DNA from: Cristatella mucedo
Taxonomy: Eukaryota; Bryozoa; Phylactolaemata; Cristatellidae
Length of the DNA: 64,000 bases
Reading direction: 5' to 3'
Assembly: GCA_009760855.2 (NCBI GenBank)
Contig: WPIO01000012.1
Span: 3,162,501-3,226,500, forward strand
Positions 20,313 through 31,789 of this stretch are shown piece after piece (the stretch's first letter is position 1; every line of letters starts with the position of its first letter). The notes beneath the pieces are model-generated. The model had not been told where the DNA came from. It made no database searches and saw nothing but the letters and a program-made list of their open reading frames with translations. Made by a program: the position numbers and the translations under genes.

Positions 20313-21499
20313 AATAGGATTGGAAACTCTTCCAGAGTTTACGCAAAGCTCCTGTACAATGAACATGAAAAAAACACAGCAGTAGGTTATACTGTCATCC
20401 GTGCCCTCACTACTCACTACTCACTACTGCAAATTTATCCACAAAACCAGCACAACCCATACGTAAAAGTGTATGCTACGTTAATAGCTTGAACTCTTTT
20501 ACCTAATAAAAACGAGCCAATCTTAAAAGGGCTTCTAACAATTCTCGTTGTACGTCAGAATATTGTTTCCTCTGAATTTCGCTGGTGCTTTTCGGGCAAT
20601 CATATTGTTGGGGCTGAAACGCTTGGGTATCGCGTGTTTCCGTAACCTTGGCGATAGTTAAAACAGCAACTAGGCAAGCAGGTCCACGCTTAAGTTATGT
20701 CTGCGCGGAAGAAACCCCGACGTCTTGCCCTGACGGTTTTTCATGTGGAGTGAACGTGATTGCCGATCTAATGTAGCTCGATACTTTTCGGGAATTGATC
20801 GCGTTCTCTCTTTCTCTTCAAGCCCCTAATTAATCACACGTGCTGCCAAAACGTGACGCTACCTTCTGCTGTTTACGCAGACTCACCTAGTTGTTTAAAA
20901 TATAGGATGAAAAATTCCTCGATGACAACTGATTGAACAGATTCTTGGTCAAGCGCTTGTTACGACACATGCTAATCTGGCTCCACTAAAGTAAAGTCGC
21001 GATGCAAATAGTTACGATGACGCCAAGCAACAGTAGTCGTAAAGTCATTTATTAATACTCACGCCCTTTGGAGCACGCTTCGCTATCTCTCTCTCCCTCG
21101 GGCACAATGAGTACAAGTAGATATCTAAGATATCGCAGCTGCCTGTGGAATGCCGCAGTCTAAACGTGGATGACTTAGCCACCAGAGCTACTCGTGGGAA
21201 ATTGGTCTCGGCATTTTCACCGCTGAACTTACGACTAATTAATGTCCAACGACTTCATAAGCGGTACAGGGCATTTTTATTTCATTATTATGAGCACTGC
21301 GTGTTAAGAATCCTCGAGTCGGGTTCAGATCTGCTTTGCGATCTTTCTCTGCCCTTGCAGTTGAACGGTGGGATACACGAGTCCACGGAGAGTACTTGTG
21401 TTCGACGGCCTCGTGAGAAGCAATATGCTGTCTGCGATCATACATGGGCAACGTTAGCGCATAAGCGGCAACTAACGGACGTCTTCTCAATGATAGTAA
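20313..21499. other. No recognised feature
   Basis: Mixed-composition sequence. An open frame of 142 codons (21145-21573, plus) has no recognisable motif and overlaps an L2 tail at its end, so I do not call it a gene. Confidence 0.5.
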
Positions 21500-21575
21500 C
21501 TATTCATCTGTATAGCGCCACTAGAGAACCTAATCTCTTTTTGGGTACTTTACACTTGCTGATAAATTGCTAAGC
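21500..21575 (-). mobile_element. L2-alpha tail fragment
   Basis: 'gtatagcgccactagagaac', 'ctaatctctttttgggtact' and 'ttacacttgctg' match the L2-alpha tail in minus orientation. Confidence 0.65.
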
Positions 21576-21867
21576 CATGCCTGAGTGATATCATTGCTGT
21601 ATGCCTGTAAAAAGCTTTAGCAAAAAATCTCAGCTGATTCAACAATGCGAACGATAGTCGAATCACTCAGTTTTAGATTCATACAGTCTCAAGGCTCCTG
21701 CCTACCCATGTCAAATAATTCCTAATCATGCTTTGCATCGCACCACTCTCGTTTCTGACTCATTTTTTTTAGCGGTTTGTATCATGCAAACAATCTCGAT
21801 TTCTGTGGAGACTGTGATTTCAGTTCGTTTGCTCTAAAAACCTGGAACGGTGGGTTTCAAAACCAAG

Positions 21868-21942
21868 ACCAAGGTCTTTCTCTTCACGACCGAGGTTGTG
21901 GGTTCGAGTCCTACTGTGGGCAATATTCTATTGCACACTTCA
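21868..21942 (+). mobile_element. SINE-A, truncated
   Basis: 'tcttcacgaccgaggttgtg' plus box B 'gggttcgagtcc' and 'tgtgggcaatattctattgc'. The 3' half is missing and SINE-B starts within 10 bp. Confidence 0.65.
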
Positions 21943-21949
21943 AGACGCC

Positions 21950-22078
21950 GAGCTGGTTTGGACCAGTGGTTAAGGTGCTCAATCCGATCAAGGTCTTGCC
22001 GAGGTCGTGGGCTCGACCCCCGTGGCATATGTGAAGCGCCTGAATAGAGATTCAGGCCATTCTGACGCTAAATAAACG
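21950..22078 (+). mobile_element. SINE-B
   Basis: 'gagctggtttggaccagtgg' with box A 'tggaccagtggttaagg', box B 'gggctcgacccc', then the tail 'gtgaagcgcctgaatagaga'. The distal stem strand is mutated ('ttctgacgct'). Confidence 0.82.
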
Positions 22079-22344
22079 AGGCTGTTCAATCAGCTAACCT
22101 TTAATTTTTTCTTACTTTTTGTTTCGTGCGCTCTCAAAATCTGGAGCTAACTACTGAAACGCTGGAGTGCTATATCCGTCAGATTTTTATAGCCCCAGCG
22201 ATTATCGGCGGATCCGGAATTACAACGTACATGAACCGGATGTGATACGCAATATTTCGTCAGCTGTCCTTTGAGCATCGAACGCGAGTTGTACAGTCGT
22301 GGCTGGTGTCGAACGGATTCGGCCCGGATACGGATATGGCTGTC

Positions 22345-22450
22345 GACTAGGCTGCTCTACGCTACGGATAAGGAGCTTCTGTATTACGGTACGGCGGCTC
22401 TTCGTTGCCGCAGTGCTCAGCTGCCCGTCGGCTACCTGCGTGTAGCGAGG
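22345..22450 (+). repeat. Unclassified dispersed repeat, copy 3 (weak)
   Basis: 'ctacggataaggag', 'ggcggctcttcgttgccg' and 'cgtcggctacctgcg' resemble parts of 4195-4310 and 8400-8512. Confidence 0.3.
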
Positions 22451-23149
22451 TAACTTATGCGGCTCGCTGTGTCGTGCTTGGAGGCGCCGGCGTCACCGGC
22501 ATTTATCGCGCGTCTCAAGAGCTAGCACCGCTACGAGAGCTGTACTTATGGCGAAGGTAGTGCTGAAGCCGCCGTAGTGCGTTTTCAGTGCTACCGACTG
22601 ACGTCACAATCAACGAACACACCCTGACCTGACGGCGTTTTTTTATGTAAAGAAGCTATAAGTCCACACGTTTCTAACAGTATTTGCTCTGTCCGTGTCG
22701 CCCTTTGTGTGCTTAGTCAAGCTGAAACTGTGCGAAAGTCGTAACTAATCCATCGACACGCTGCCTTTCCAGCACATTCCAAGCGCGTTGAAAGATATCT
22801 AATTCTCTTATGACGTCTATGCGAATGCCATATGTTTTTGTTAGTCTTACTGTTATTAGGCCTTCCACGGAAAGCAGCCTCATTTCAATAGGGTAACTAG
22901 CCTACCGCCCAAGCTTTGCTGCATGTACCTGTGACGTATTCTGCCGATTGGCCGCTACCGTCATGGTCAGGTTAGCGGAGTAACCCGACAAAAGCGCGAA
23001 ACGACATAAGCGCGCATGACAAAAGATTGTCGTATTTACAGTACTTTATAAGAGAAATAGTTTCATGGTATAACTCAAATCACAATATAACTGTTTCAGA
23101 TTTTAAATTTGTTTCGAAATGGTATTGACAGATTTAATATATCTTACTA
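22451..23149. other. No recognised feature
   Basis: Non-repetitive sequence. No transposon terminus, tRNA or conserved coding segment seen. Confidence 0.45.
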
Positions 23150-23758
23150 ATGTTTTATCATTTTAAAATTACATGCTCAGGTTGTGTGCGATTACTCGAA
23201 GGTAATCTTCAACTAGGACTGTTTCGAGGTAGGTTGTTGATGTTGCGAGCACACGCGTTCAGCTCCTACAGTAGTGCACTGCGATACATAATCAATTTCC
23301 ACAATACTAGTCAGAACATTGTGGTTTTGATTCCAAATTATTATACAAAATGGTTTTACGGATTTACCCGTCAATTTCATGCAATTGCGTCCTCGTGCTA
23401 TGTATGGTCTCAAATGGCCCGGATCTGCGAGCATATTTACATAATCCAACGGCGATACAGCTGCCATTTCCACAATAGGCATCACACATCAGTGGTTGCA
23501 ATTCCACATTATAGAAAATGGTGGCACGGATTCATCCTCAAAATTTCGTGCAATTTCGCGTCAGCATACAAATGCAATGGCCTCCAATGGCCCATGAGCT
23601 TTTGTCGTGCTCGCATTAGTCGGGTTTCCAGTGGAGAACAGCAGTTAGTCGTCGCCTTTCGCTCGTTAAAAACAAAGAGTGAACATTTTCTGTCAGTGCA
23701 TGGTCCTGGTACCCTAAGGAAATTGCAGCTTGCTAACGTTAGCGAGCCATCCAGCTAG
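23150..23758 (+). CDS. Unrecognised 202-codon ORF with internal duplication
   Basis: The longest frame in a non-G+C-rich, non-LINE part of the window. It contains a diverged 171-bp (57-codon) tandem duplication kept in frame: FHNTSQNIVVLIPNYYTKWF near residue 49, and FHNRHHTSVVAIPHYRKWWH 57 residues later. Each is followed by an F/I..F...S/A-rich stretch and a W/LQM/WP(M/A) end. Conservation of pattern rather than exact codons could reflect selection, but a decayed non-coding tandem repeat explains it as well. No signal peptide, catalytic motif or known family was recognised. Splice signals were not established. Confidence 0.22.
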   Translation: MFYHFKITCSGCVRLLEGNLQLGLFRGRLLMLRAHAFSSYSSALRYIINFHNTSQNIVVLIPNYYTKWFYGFTRQFHAIASSCYVWSQMARICEHIYIIQRRYSCHFHNRHHTSVVAIPHYRKWWHGFILKISCNFASAYKCNGLQWPMSFCRARISRVSSGEQQLVVAFRSLKTKSEHFLSVHGPGTLRKLQLANVSEPSS

Positions 23759-24461
23759 ATAAAGCAGTGCGAGTCGCTATAGTGAAACGTGTGCAGGCAA
23801 AATAGGATAGGTAAGGATGGCGCTTGATATTATTAGAGGTGCGTAAATTATAAGGATAAGGAACCAGAAATGTCATCATCTACTAGCTTGCACATGCAAA
23901 AACTCATCGATAACTCTAACTTTGCTTTGGAAGTCAGGTCTGAGTGTTTACCTAGCAGATGAGACTAACTGTCCCACTGACTGCCAAGCTTTCTTAGTTA
24001 ATGGTAATGGAGACAGTCTGTATAGGAGGAAATATGAAGAAGTATTTCAAAATTCTATTACGTAATTTTCCTAGCAAAAGACCGTAAGTCTAATTCAATA
24101 GAATTTATTACTTCGCACCGGGTAGCGAATTCAGCATTGAGTAGTGCGTACGGACGGTACACGTAACGTGCTGACCATCTTAAAATCAATGTTAAATATA
24201 TAGTAAGCACAGCACCTCTTGTGAAGGATTACAGGAAAATTCTGTTGACCAATGCCCATCGCCTACCAAAGGAAGGCACACCAGGGCATATTTCATTTCA
24301 ACTACACGAGTTCATGTTGTTGCTACGTAAGCATACTATCTCCCCTTTTTGACATGCCGCTCAGCATTGCTGTACCGTTGTAGTGGTATTACAAATCGAT
24401 CACAAAGGCCATAATGTAAACGTGACGTCAGTCAATGAGTATAGGTAACGAACCTAGCTTA

Positions 24462-24514
24462 GTATATAGTATATATTTATATTAGTATATAGTATATAGT
24501 ATATAGTATATATT
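24462..24514. repeat. AGTATAT short tandem repeat
   Basis: Repeated (T)AGTATATAGTATAT units, partly degenerate, about 50 bp, directly before the LTR-like segment. Confidence 0.85.
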
Positions 24515-24515
24515 T

Positions 24516-24764
24516 TGTGTTATTCCTCCTACGGCTAGTTTATGGCTTAGAGTGATTTATGGGTCAGCAGATATTATGACAGTCGTTGGTTTATAGGCTG
24601 TTGGGATTTATGGTAGTGATATTTAAGTAAGGGGCGGCAAAGGCCAGTGGAGTAACGTCAAGGACGCAGGGCAGAACAGTGGTGTACGAGCCCGCTGCGG
24701 CGTCCATGTGAATAAACGTCTTTGAGTCCGTTTCGGTGTTCTGCGTAGTGCCGCGTACTTGCCA
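24516..24764 (+). mobile_element. Possible solo LTR
   Basis: The segment begins TGTGTTATT and ends TTGCCA. It has a TATA-like 'gatatttaag' near 24626 and AATAAA at 24711, followed by 'cgtctttgagtccgtttcgg', the R/U5 order of many LTRs. Parts resemble 41880-42170 ('gtcgttggtttataggctgtt' against 'gccgttggtttatcggccgtt'). I found no clear target-site duplication, so boundaries and identity are tentative. Confidence 0.3.
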
Positions 24765-24939
24765 TTAGGAAGAATGTCAAACTAAAATGGGCTCCGAAGG
24801 CTCGGTCAATTTAATCTGCTTTAACCACACGAAGCTGGTTTACATTAAATCTACAAGAATTCTGCTTCGCGTTCATAAATCATGTGACATTGCCGGAAGC
24901 TAAGAAAAGCCGGGGCTTCTTTTCACTCGAAAACTGAAT

Positions 24940-26290
24940 TTCTGCTAGTTAGACCCAAACAGATTTATAAGACGTTGAACACTTTGCTGGCCAATTCTCA
25001 GAGGTCTCACTCTTAAGCATTCACGATTCGGCCGATACGTCTTCAGCCTTCTTCGCTGAGAAAATTATTGTACACATCCGTGCCTCCATTAAGCCCCGCA
25101 TCGACTATAGCACTTGTTGGATCGCAACCTAAGAACTTTTAATTAGGAGATTTTTAGAGATTTCTGCATGCCGTCTCGTCTTCTGAATATACATTTCTAT
25201 ATGTGGTCTTCACTGGCAGACAAAGTTAGCCCAGCCAAAACTGAGATTTTTAATGCTTCTTTGGAAAAAGAGGTTGTACCCAAGTCCTTCAAATCGGCCA
25301 TCGTTAAATCGATACTTCCACCAGACATGTCACATGTGATGTCCCACAAAGACTCGACCTCGGTCCTTTGCTCTTCTCCATTTACACTCAACCTCTGGAA
25401 AAGGTGATTCAGGCCCATGGAATAAGCTATCACCTTTATGCTGACGATACTCAGCTGCATTTGTCATTTAAAACTTGGGAGTCTGCTGGAGCGACAGGTA
25501 AACCGAATGCTTTCCTTGCAGACATTCGATCCTGGATGTTGGCAGATTTCCTTAAACTAACCAACGATATGAAGGAGCTGCTACTCTTAGGAGACCCCAA
25601 GCTTGTGGCTGTACTAGATGACTTTGCTTTTAGGCGAGGCTGTTGTGCAACCACCCCCCATGTGCTCGAAATGCTGTCGCCTTTGGCAGCTGCTTAATTT
25701 TGAAAGGTGCGTTAAGAGGCCTGCTTCCACAGCTTGCTTTCGCGTCCGATCCATATCTAAGATTAGGAACTGCATTCCACAGTGGCTTTCAAAAAATTTA
25801 ACAAGCTCACTGGTTCTGTCTCGGCTCGATACTTGTAAATTCCATTTTGGCTGGGTTACCGAAAAAAGCAACTAGGCCACGGCAGCTGGTGATGAATGCG
25901 ACTGCAGGGCTAATCTACAAATCCAGCGTGTTCGACTACGTGTCTCCTTTGCTGAAAGAGCTTGGACGGCTGCTGGTTGATCGGCAAGCGCAGAGTAAAG
26001 TTCGTACGCGGACCCGGAAGGCCTGCCGTGGCTTGCTTCCTTCATACCTAGCTGAACTGCAGTAATTTTAGTCTTCTCGTGCTCTCAGGTTCTGTATGGG
26101 CAGTTTCTCGTTTCCCGCTCAAAGACGATTGGCGACCGAAGCTTTTGCTCTTGCTCTGCAGATTCTAGACTTTTAAAATCACTTCCATAATTCTTCATCA
26201 ACGACACGTTCGCTCCTGCTGCGGACTAGGGCACATTCTTTCAGCCCAGCTGAGCTGCTACTTTCAACTCTCTTGCTGCATCCGCCAATA
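24940..26290 (+). mobile_element. L2 LINE fragment with RT core and C-terminus
   Basis: Pieces in order: IYKTLNTLLANSQRSHS (linker), RT block [16 protein letters not shown] (25368 frame) with the catalytic YADD, then [21 protein letters not shown] divergent stretch follows (VLDDFAF...), then GLPKKATRPRQLVMNATAGL with DYVSPLLKELGRLL, and LLPSYLAELQ with an L2-beta-like end. Multiple frameshifts. The section 25549-25845 is repeated in inverted orientation at 26300-26612. Confidence 0.8.
25549..25845 (+). repeat. Left arm of ~300-bp imperfect inverted repeat
   Basis: Reverse-complement match to 26300-26612: 'cttaaactaaccaacgatat' here, 'cttaaactaacaaacgatat' on the other strand there. It continues through 'ggcgaggctgttgtgca' and 'tggctttcaaaaaat' to 'ctggttctgtctcggct'. 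About 455 bp separates the arms. Confidence 0.85.
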
Positions 26291-26299
26291 TATCAGTCA

Positions 26300-26612
26300 A
26301 AATGAGATTATAATTATTTAGCCGAGACAGAACCAGGGAGCTTGCTATATTTTTTGAAAGCCACCGTGGAAGGCAATTCATAATATCCATATTAGATAGG
26401 GATCGTACGTGATAGCCAGCTGTGGTGGCAGGCTTCTTAACGAAGCTATTAAAATTTAGGCAACTGCCAAAGACGACACCTCCATTCCGAGCACAGGGCG
26501 ATTGGCTGCACAACAGCCTCGCCTATAAGAAGAGCAAAGTCATCTTGTCCAGCCGCACGCTTAGGGTCTTCTAAGAGTAGCAGTTCCGTTATATCGTTTG
26601 TTAGTTTAAGGA
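26300..26612 (-). mobile_element. Inverted L2 segment (right arm)
   Basis: Same aberrant L2 segment as 25549-25845 on the opposite strand, with small indels (for example, 'ctcttcttataggcgagg' is longer than its partner). Minus strand encodes FLKLTNDITELLLLEDPKRA. Confidence 0.8.
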
Positions 26613-27255
26613 AAATTCGGAACCTAATGCTCAAATCGGCTCTGCCAGCATCTCTTCTGTTGAATCTGCACGAAATCTAGGTGTCCGGTTCCAAAGTTAC
26701 CTTTCATTAGATGACCGCATGGAATCCTCAGTCAAGTCTGCCTACTTTCAGCTATGTAGCATTGCTAAAATTCGGGCTTGCTTAAGCAGGGATAGGCATC
26801 TAAATTGGTAAGCGCATTTGCGACATCCCGTCTGGATTTCTATGACTCACTCCTTGCTTGTGTCATATCACCGAATCTCGCCGACTTGAACTAGCTCCCA
26901 GTAAAGAAGCGCATCTACTTCAAGGTCCTATCATTCAATAGTGTCCCTTCATTCTTTGGCTCCAGCCTACCTATCAGATGGAATCCCCTACCAGGCTCGT
27001 ACCACCCAATTTTTTGAATCAAGTCGTTTAGCTACATCTCGTACGGACCTGAAATTCTTTGGAGACCGTGCCTTTAGTTTGTGTGCTCCTAAAGCCTGGC
27101 AATTACTTCCGACTGGCATCACGACATTCCCTGGCTTGAAGATATTTACAAAGAAGCTCGTAATCGCATTTAAAACAATACATGGAGGTTTCGCTCATCC
27201 TTGTATTGTTTTTACCAAATATGTTATCTATGTGAGTGCGTTTTCAGTGTCATGA
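26613..27255 (+). mobile_element. L2-alpha LINE 3' part
   Basis: Plus strand encodes IGSASISSVESARNLGVRFQ, SVKSAYFQLCSIAKIRACLS, then SLHSLAPAYLSDGIPYQART and LKFFGDRAFSLCAPKAWQLL. These match the near-complete copy from its RT end through the C-terminus. Frameshifted in between; no clean tail. Confidence 0.85.
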
Positions 27256-27940
27256 GATAGTGCTGAAGCTTAAAGCGTCAGCCTGTTTTACACTAAAGTG
27301 TCCTGTTCCAAACTGACCTTTCATTTGACGAGCACATAAGCTCCACAATCAGGTCTGTCTACTTTAAGTCAACATTTCCAAAATTTGGGCTTGCTTAGAC
27401 AGGGGTACCACATCCTAATTGGTCCATGTATTTGCGACATATCATATCGACTTCTGTAAGTTACTACTTGCTGGCTGTTCTGGCCTGTGAAATAAGGCAC
27501 TTAAAGTTAGTAAAAAACTGAGCAGCTAGACTTATCTGTCGTGGACTTTGAAGTTGCCACATTGCTTCACTTCTCAGCGACCTCCATTGCCATGCAGCGC
27601 ACCGATTTCAACGTTATGTCATCCAGCCTAAAATCCTCTAGAGACCGTGCCTTTAGTTCTCGTGCTCCCGGAACTCTCGGAACTCAATCCCACCTGACGT
27701 CCCCACATCTCCTGACTTAACAACATCCTCATAACTTTCCGACATTTAAAGGAAGCTGAAAATGCACCTGTTCCTCAAGCAATGTTATGGGTCCGTGTGA
27801 ATCGTCCCCTGTGTGCGTAAGCGTGCTGACGCTATGCATGTTATCGCTAACTATATTGACATGCTTCCCCGATACCGCGTCTAAATCCACCCAGAGAGAA
27901 ATTTATTTCTCCTACAGTGCTAAACAAATATACTGTTATA
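27256..27940 (+). mobile_element. Decayed L2-alpha LINE 3' part
   Basis: A second, more degraded copy of the same region begins 'gtgtcctgttccaaactgac', passes 'ttaaagttagtaaaaaactg' (QLV.N(S)A region) and ends near 'agagagaaatttatttctcc' with ATT-rich sequence (27935). Confidence 0.7.
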
Positions 27941-28169
27941 ATTATTATTGTTACTGTTAACCAGGTGATGTGCTGGTAAAAAAACGTCAATAAAGCCAAT
28001 GGTTCAGGAGCTGCACTGAAGCCCAGTTCGACTCTGTGACGCCTGTCGGTGATGAAGCTGAACATAGACAGGTACAACGAGAGCTGCGAGAACGGCGTCG
28101 GGAATTCACCAATAACGTTTTACGTTAGAGCCCAAAGAGGTGGCGACACCACACATTGATATCTCTACT

Positions 28170-28349
28170 GGTGAGCCGTGATGGCAGACTAGGTAAGGTG
28201 GTTGCTTTTCACGACCTCGGTCCCGAGGTCGTGGGTTCGAATCCTTCGGTGGGTGATTCTGTATCGCCGCTGGTAGTGATAGCCGTAAAGGCTCTTCCGT
28301 CGCTATATCAAAGAGGCTGCTAAATCTGCTAGTCTTTGTTTTTATTTAG
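28170..28349 (+). mobile_element. tRNA-derived SINE-A (intact promoter)
   Basis: Box A 'tggcagactaggtaagg', hairpin 'cacgacctcggtcccgagg' closing to 'tcgtg', box B 'gggttcgaatcc', body 'gtatcgccgctggtagtgat', 3' end 'aaatctgctagtctttgttt'. The best-preserved plus-strand member outside the CpG domain. Confidence 0.88.
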
Positions 28350-30060
28350 ATGATCATGCTAAGCATTTTCTATTATCACGAACGAGGGTGGCCATAATTT
28401 AAATTGGATAATGAAAAGTGTGCAGGCTAAATTGGTTAGATTATGACAACAGTGAGATTATTTGAGGTTCTTGAATATTACAAATATTACGCAATATGAA
28501 CCAAGTATGTCATAATCTATCGTTTTGATCGTATGTGGTGCAGCGAGTGGACATCTTCGGTGATGGTAAGCCAACATGCAGCTTTGGACTTTGAACTAAT
28601 GAGCTGTATGCTATAGCTAGTACTGTGCTGTGCTGTTGCTCTCTGTGGCTTTCGAATAGACTTTAATCCACTTTAATGAAATGGACTTAATTTTATTTTA
28701 GCTCTTGACAGGCCTCCCGCACTGCTGCTACTGTCGGCATTTCCGCACGTGTGGATGCATTTACTCGCCGTCTTTGATTCGCTAGCTCTCTCAGTATCTG
28801 TCACACGTCTACTAAGACTAGCGCCGTTACGCGTAGTTCGTTTGTCGCTAAGGACTTTAGTTCTAGAGCCGCTACGTCGAGTTCGAAACATTACCGCCTG
28901 CCGCAACCGTAGATGGGGTTATTTCATGACAAACTAAGACGATGATTAGAGCGAAGGGTCCTGCAATAGGTTACAGGTTGCCAAAATCGAAACCTGTTAG
29001 GCACGAGGATAAAAAAGAGCTGCACAGCCATTGTCCGTGTAGCTTCTACGACATACTTTGGCTGCGCTTTGAGGCACTCCAGGCTTTTTGTCATGCGTCT
29101 GGAGGGACCGTACACTCATGCGCTCTGTTTGTGGCAATGAACTTTAGTTCGGAGCCGCTGGCTGCAGCGAGTTCGTACAATTAGCAAACAGCACAACCGA
29201 AAGGAAATGACGAAGCCGCGCTTAATTTTCAAACGAATGCATTTTGCATTAATAAGATCTTGAAATCCTAACACGAGAAAATAAAATTGAATGAAGCAAT
29301 GTAGCGCGCTTCGCTCACCTACTCAAAAGTATTTACGTGCCCTAGAAAGAAGCTAGGAGAGCTGGTCGCATTTTCTTACACGACTACATTAGCAAAAACT
29401 CATCGGCTGTTGTTGCAGTTTTGTCAAAATTCTTGTCAAAATAATTTCTCGCATAAGCAGTTGTAATTCCGAGGAACCTTTTTCGCTAAATGCGTATCGC
29501 ACAAAATCGTACGCCTTCAAGCACACTCAGCCACTGCGACGCAAACCCAGTTGGGCATGCCTGCAGTATTTCAAAGCAAATGTCCACCAATATTAAAGCA
29601 AGCACGGTAAGGCATGATGCAATTGAGGCCAATATTAGTCTTACCTCGATTATGGCTGCTGAGATGAACGGCTCGAGAATTATAAGGATTGATTAAGAAC
29701 CGGATGTATAAAAATATTCAAGGTTAGCTAAAAAGCATTGTTATTTCCATAACACCAGGTAACAGTTTTTATTTCTTGGTAGCGAGTGCTATTTAATTGG
29801 TGGTGCCTCTTAAGTATAAGAAGAGCCATTATTCTCGACAACATTTTCTTCTACTGCCAGGGCAGTGGTTACCTTAAAATACCACATATCTGACGAGAAA
29901 AGCGACACATTTTTGTCGTAGCGCGCAGGCAAAGAAAATCCTAGAGTGTGACCGTATAGCCAAGAAGCAGCTTGGAGCTGATGAAGCGAATGATGTGGGA
30001 ACAGTTTCGTTGCACTGGCTCACGCTCTCTGAGCAATGGCAAGACGGAAAACTATGACCA
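28350..30060. other. No recognised gene; one short internal duplication
   Basis: About 90 bp near 28815-28920 recurs with changes near 29115-29215 ('actttagttc', 'gagccgct', 'cgagttcg', 'cacaaccg'). Nothing else is recognised. Open frames are under 80 codons. Confidence 0.4.
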
Positions 30061-30069
30061 TGGTCCAGG

Positions 30070-30360
30070 CATGTAATGTAATGTATGTAATGCATCTCCG
30101 TCTGTAACTCCGCAAAGTCATAAAGACCATGTGGGTGTTACGCAGGAGAGTTTTGTATAACGCACTCACAGCCTAAGCGGCTTTCGGTACGCATTCGGTT
30201 GCCAACAGACTTCGTCTCACGAAACAAAGAGAAAGTGGGAAGCCTAGCAGAGTCAGGATAGCAGTTGAGGGAGTGAATGACGTGGAAGTAGCAGCTCAGG
30301 ATCGCTGAAAAGGATGAGCCGTAGTCGGCAACAGGAGAGTAGTTGTTGCGTAAGAAGGTA
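30070..30360 (-). mobile_element. L2-beta LINE 3' end
   Basis: Starts with 'atgtaatgtatgtaatgcat' (the TACAT tail in reverse), then 'ctccgtctgtaactccgcaa' and the C-terminal coding part to 'gcgtaagaa'. Near-identical to the copies at 60943 and 62988. Confidence 0.85.
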
Positions 30361-31419
30361 TGCCAAAATGGGTTGCAGAATGCCCCTCAAGTCCATGTCC
30401 TTGATTTTCAGCTTGATAAATTGAAAAGTGAAAGTGGGAGCTTACTCGGAGGATCAAGGTGAGAGCTTTAAATACGATACTGTGGGCATTGAGTTTTTTT
30501 TTTTACCAAGGGCAGTGTAATGAAAACAAAATGGGGACCACGCTTGAGAGGGAAAGTCAAGAAAATACCTATAACATTTGTCCGACAATCGAATATGTGT
30601 TTATGGTACCTTTCGAAAGACAAATATGTTGCAACTGAAATCGAAAGTTCTGACGACTTCCGCATGAAAGGAAAAATTCGTTATGCAAACCACGCCTAAA
30701 CCAGATGTAAACCGGAAGCAACAAATCTACAAATAAAACATTTACCGATCTTTGCATCGTATGCGACTTGTATCCCAAGTTTTAGAACCTTGGTAGATCG
30801 CTATAGATGTTTGAAGCTGGTTGAGGTGCATACTTGTGACTTTTATACAGCTTCATTTCCAGGGTTGGTTGGTGCCTTGTAAATTAAATAACTCGACTAG
30901 TATTTCACATATCGGAGTGAAAGTTGAAATTTGAGTTCAGCTCTGCTTTTTTGCCCCAGTTTTTGATATTTTTGATTTCGGTTTGATAAAATTGGTTCTA
31001 TATGTCCACGATTACGGAAAATAAAGCTTCAGGGCGTTTGATGACGCATACAGCCAATTGTATAGAACTCAAACCCACCCACAAGAACAACATTCAAGTC
31101 CACCTACACGGGAAAGTGGAAGGACTAAGCAGAAGGAGAGAAGACTTTTTTGCGAACAGCTTCAATAACAGAGTTGCCGTTGAAGGAGGAGCGCCTTCTT
31201 TTGAAGGGCGTGGCGGTGAAATGTTGCTTCGAAATGATCGTCCACCAACCGCAGACGAATATTGATAACTGCAGTGATGCAAACTACGAAGAGAGAAAAA
31301 GGTTCGCACGTGGTCTGACGTGCACAGAATTGTGCACTAGTCAGAGTTAGCAGCATACAGCGGTGGAAAACTATTTAACCCACACAATGTGCCTTTTTAT
31401 ATTCACGGGGCCATGAGCG
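30361..31419. other. No recognised feature
   Basis: A/T-richer sequence with open frames below 90 codons and no recognisable motif or terminus. Confidence 0.45.
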
Positions 31420-31605
31420 AGCGCCTCGGGAGAAAAGGAATTGGGTCAGTTGCTTTATCAAAGCTAATTTGAAAATAACCCAAATGATTAATGGGAGATT
31501 CAGAAAAAAGTAATGATGAGATTGAAGAATCTGCAATAAAGAAGGTATTGAGGAGGCGGTGATAGATCGCTGCCACCGTTGGCAGCATGCAATTGGAGGG
31601 ACTTA
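31420..31605 (-). mobile_element. L2 LINE linker fragment
   Basis: Minus strand encodes AAIYHRLLNTFFIADSSISS and FDKATDPIPFLP, matching the endonuclease-RT linker of the copy at 53622-53870 (TINRLLNHSKISSLP, KIDKIREPIPAM). Confidence 0.6.
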
Positions 31606-31789
31606 GTACCAAAGTTTTCGAAGGACTTCTTCTATAAAAATAATAATGTTGCTAGTTTCGCGAGCTACTAGGAGTCCTAAATGGTACAGTTCACTGAATC
31701 ATCGTGTACAGGTACGCATGCAGACCATGCAGGAATGAAAAAGACAAGGTCTATGGGTGTAGGATCGCTAAGCGCAAATGGCAAGTCAT

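Noticed and set aside
28815-29215. Transposon with direct terminal repeats
   Set aside because: The ~90-bp duplicated segments are too diverged, and no target duplication or internal coding was seen.
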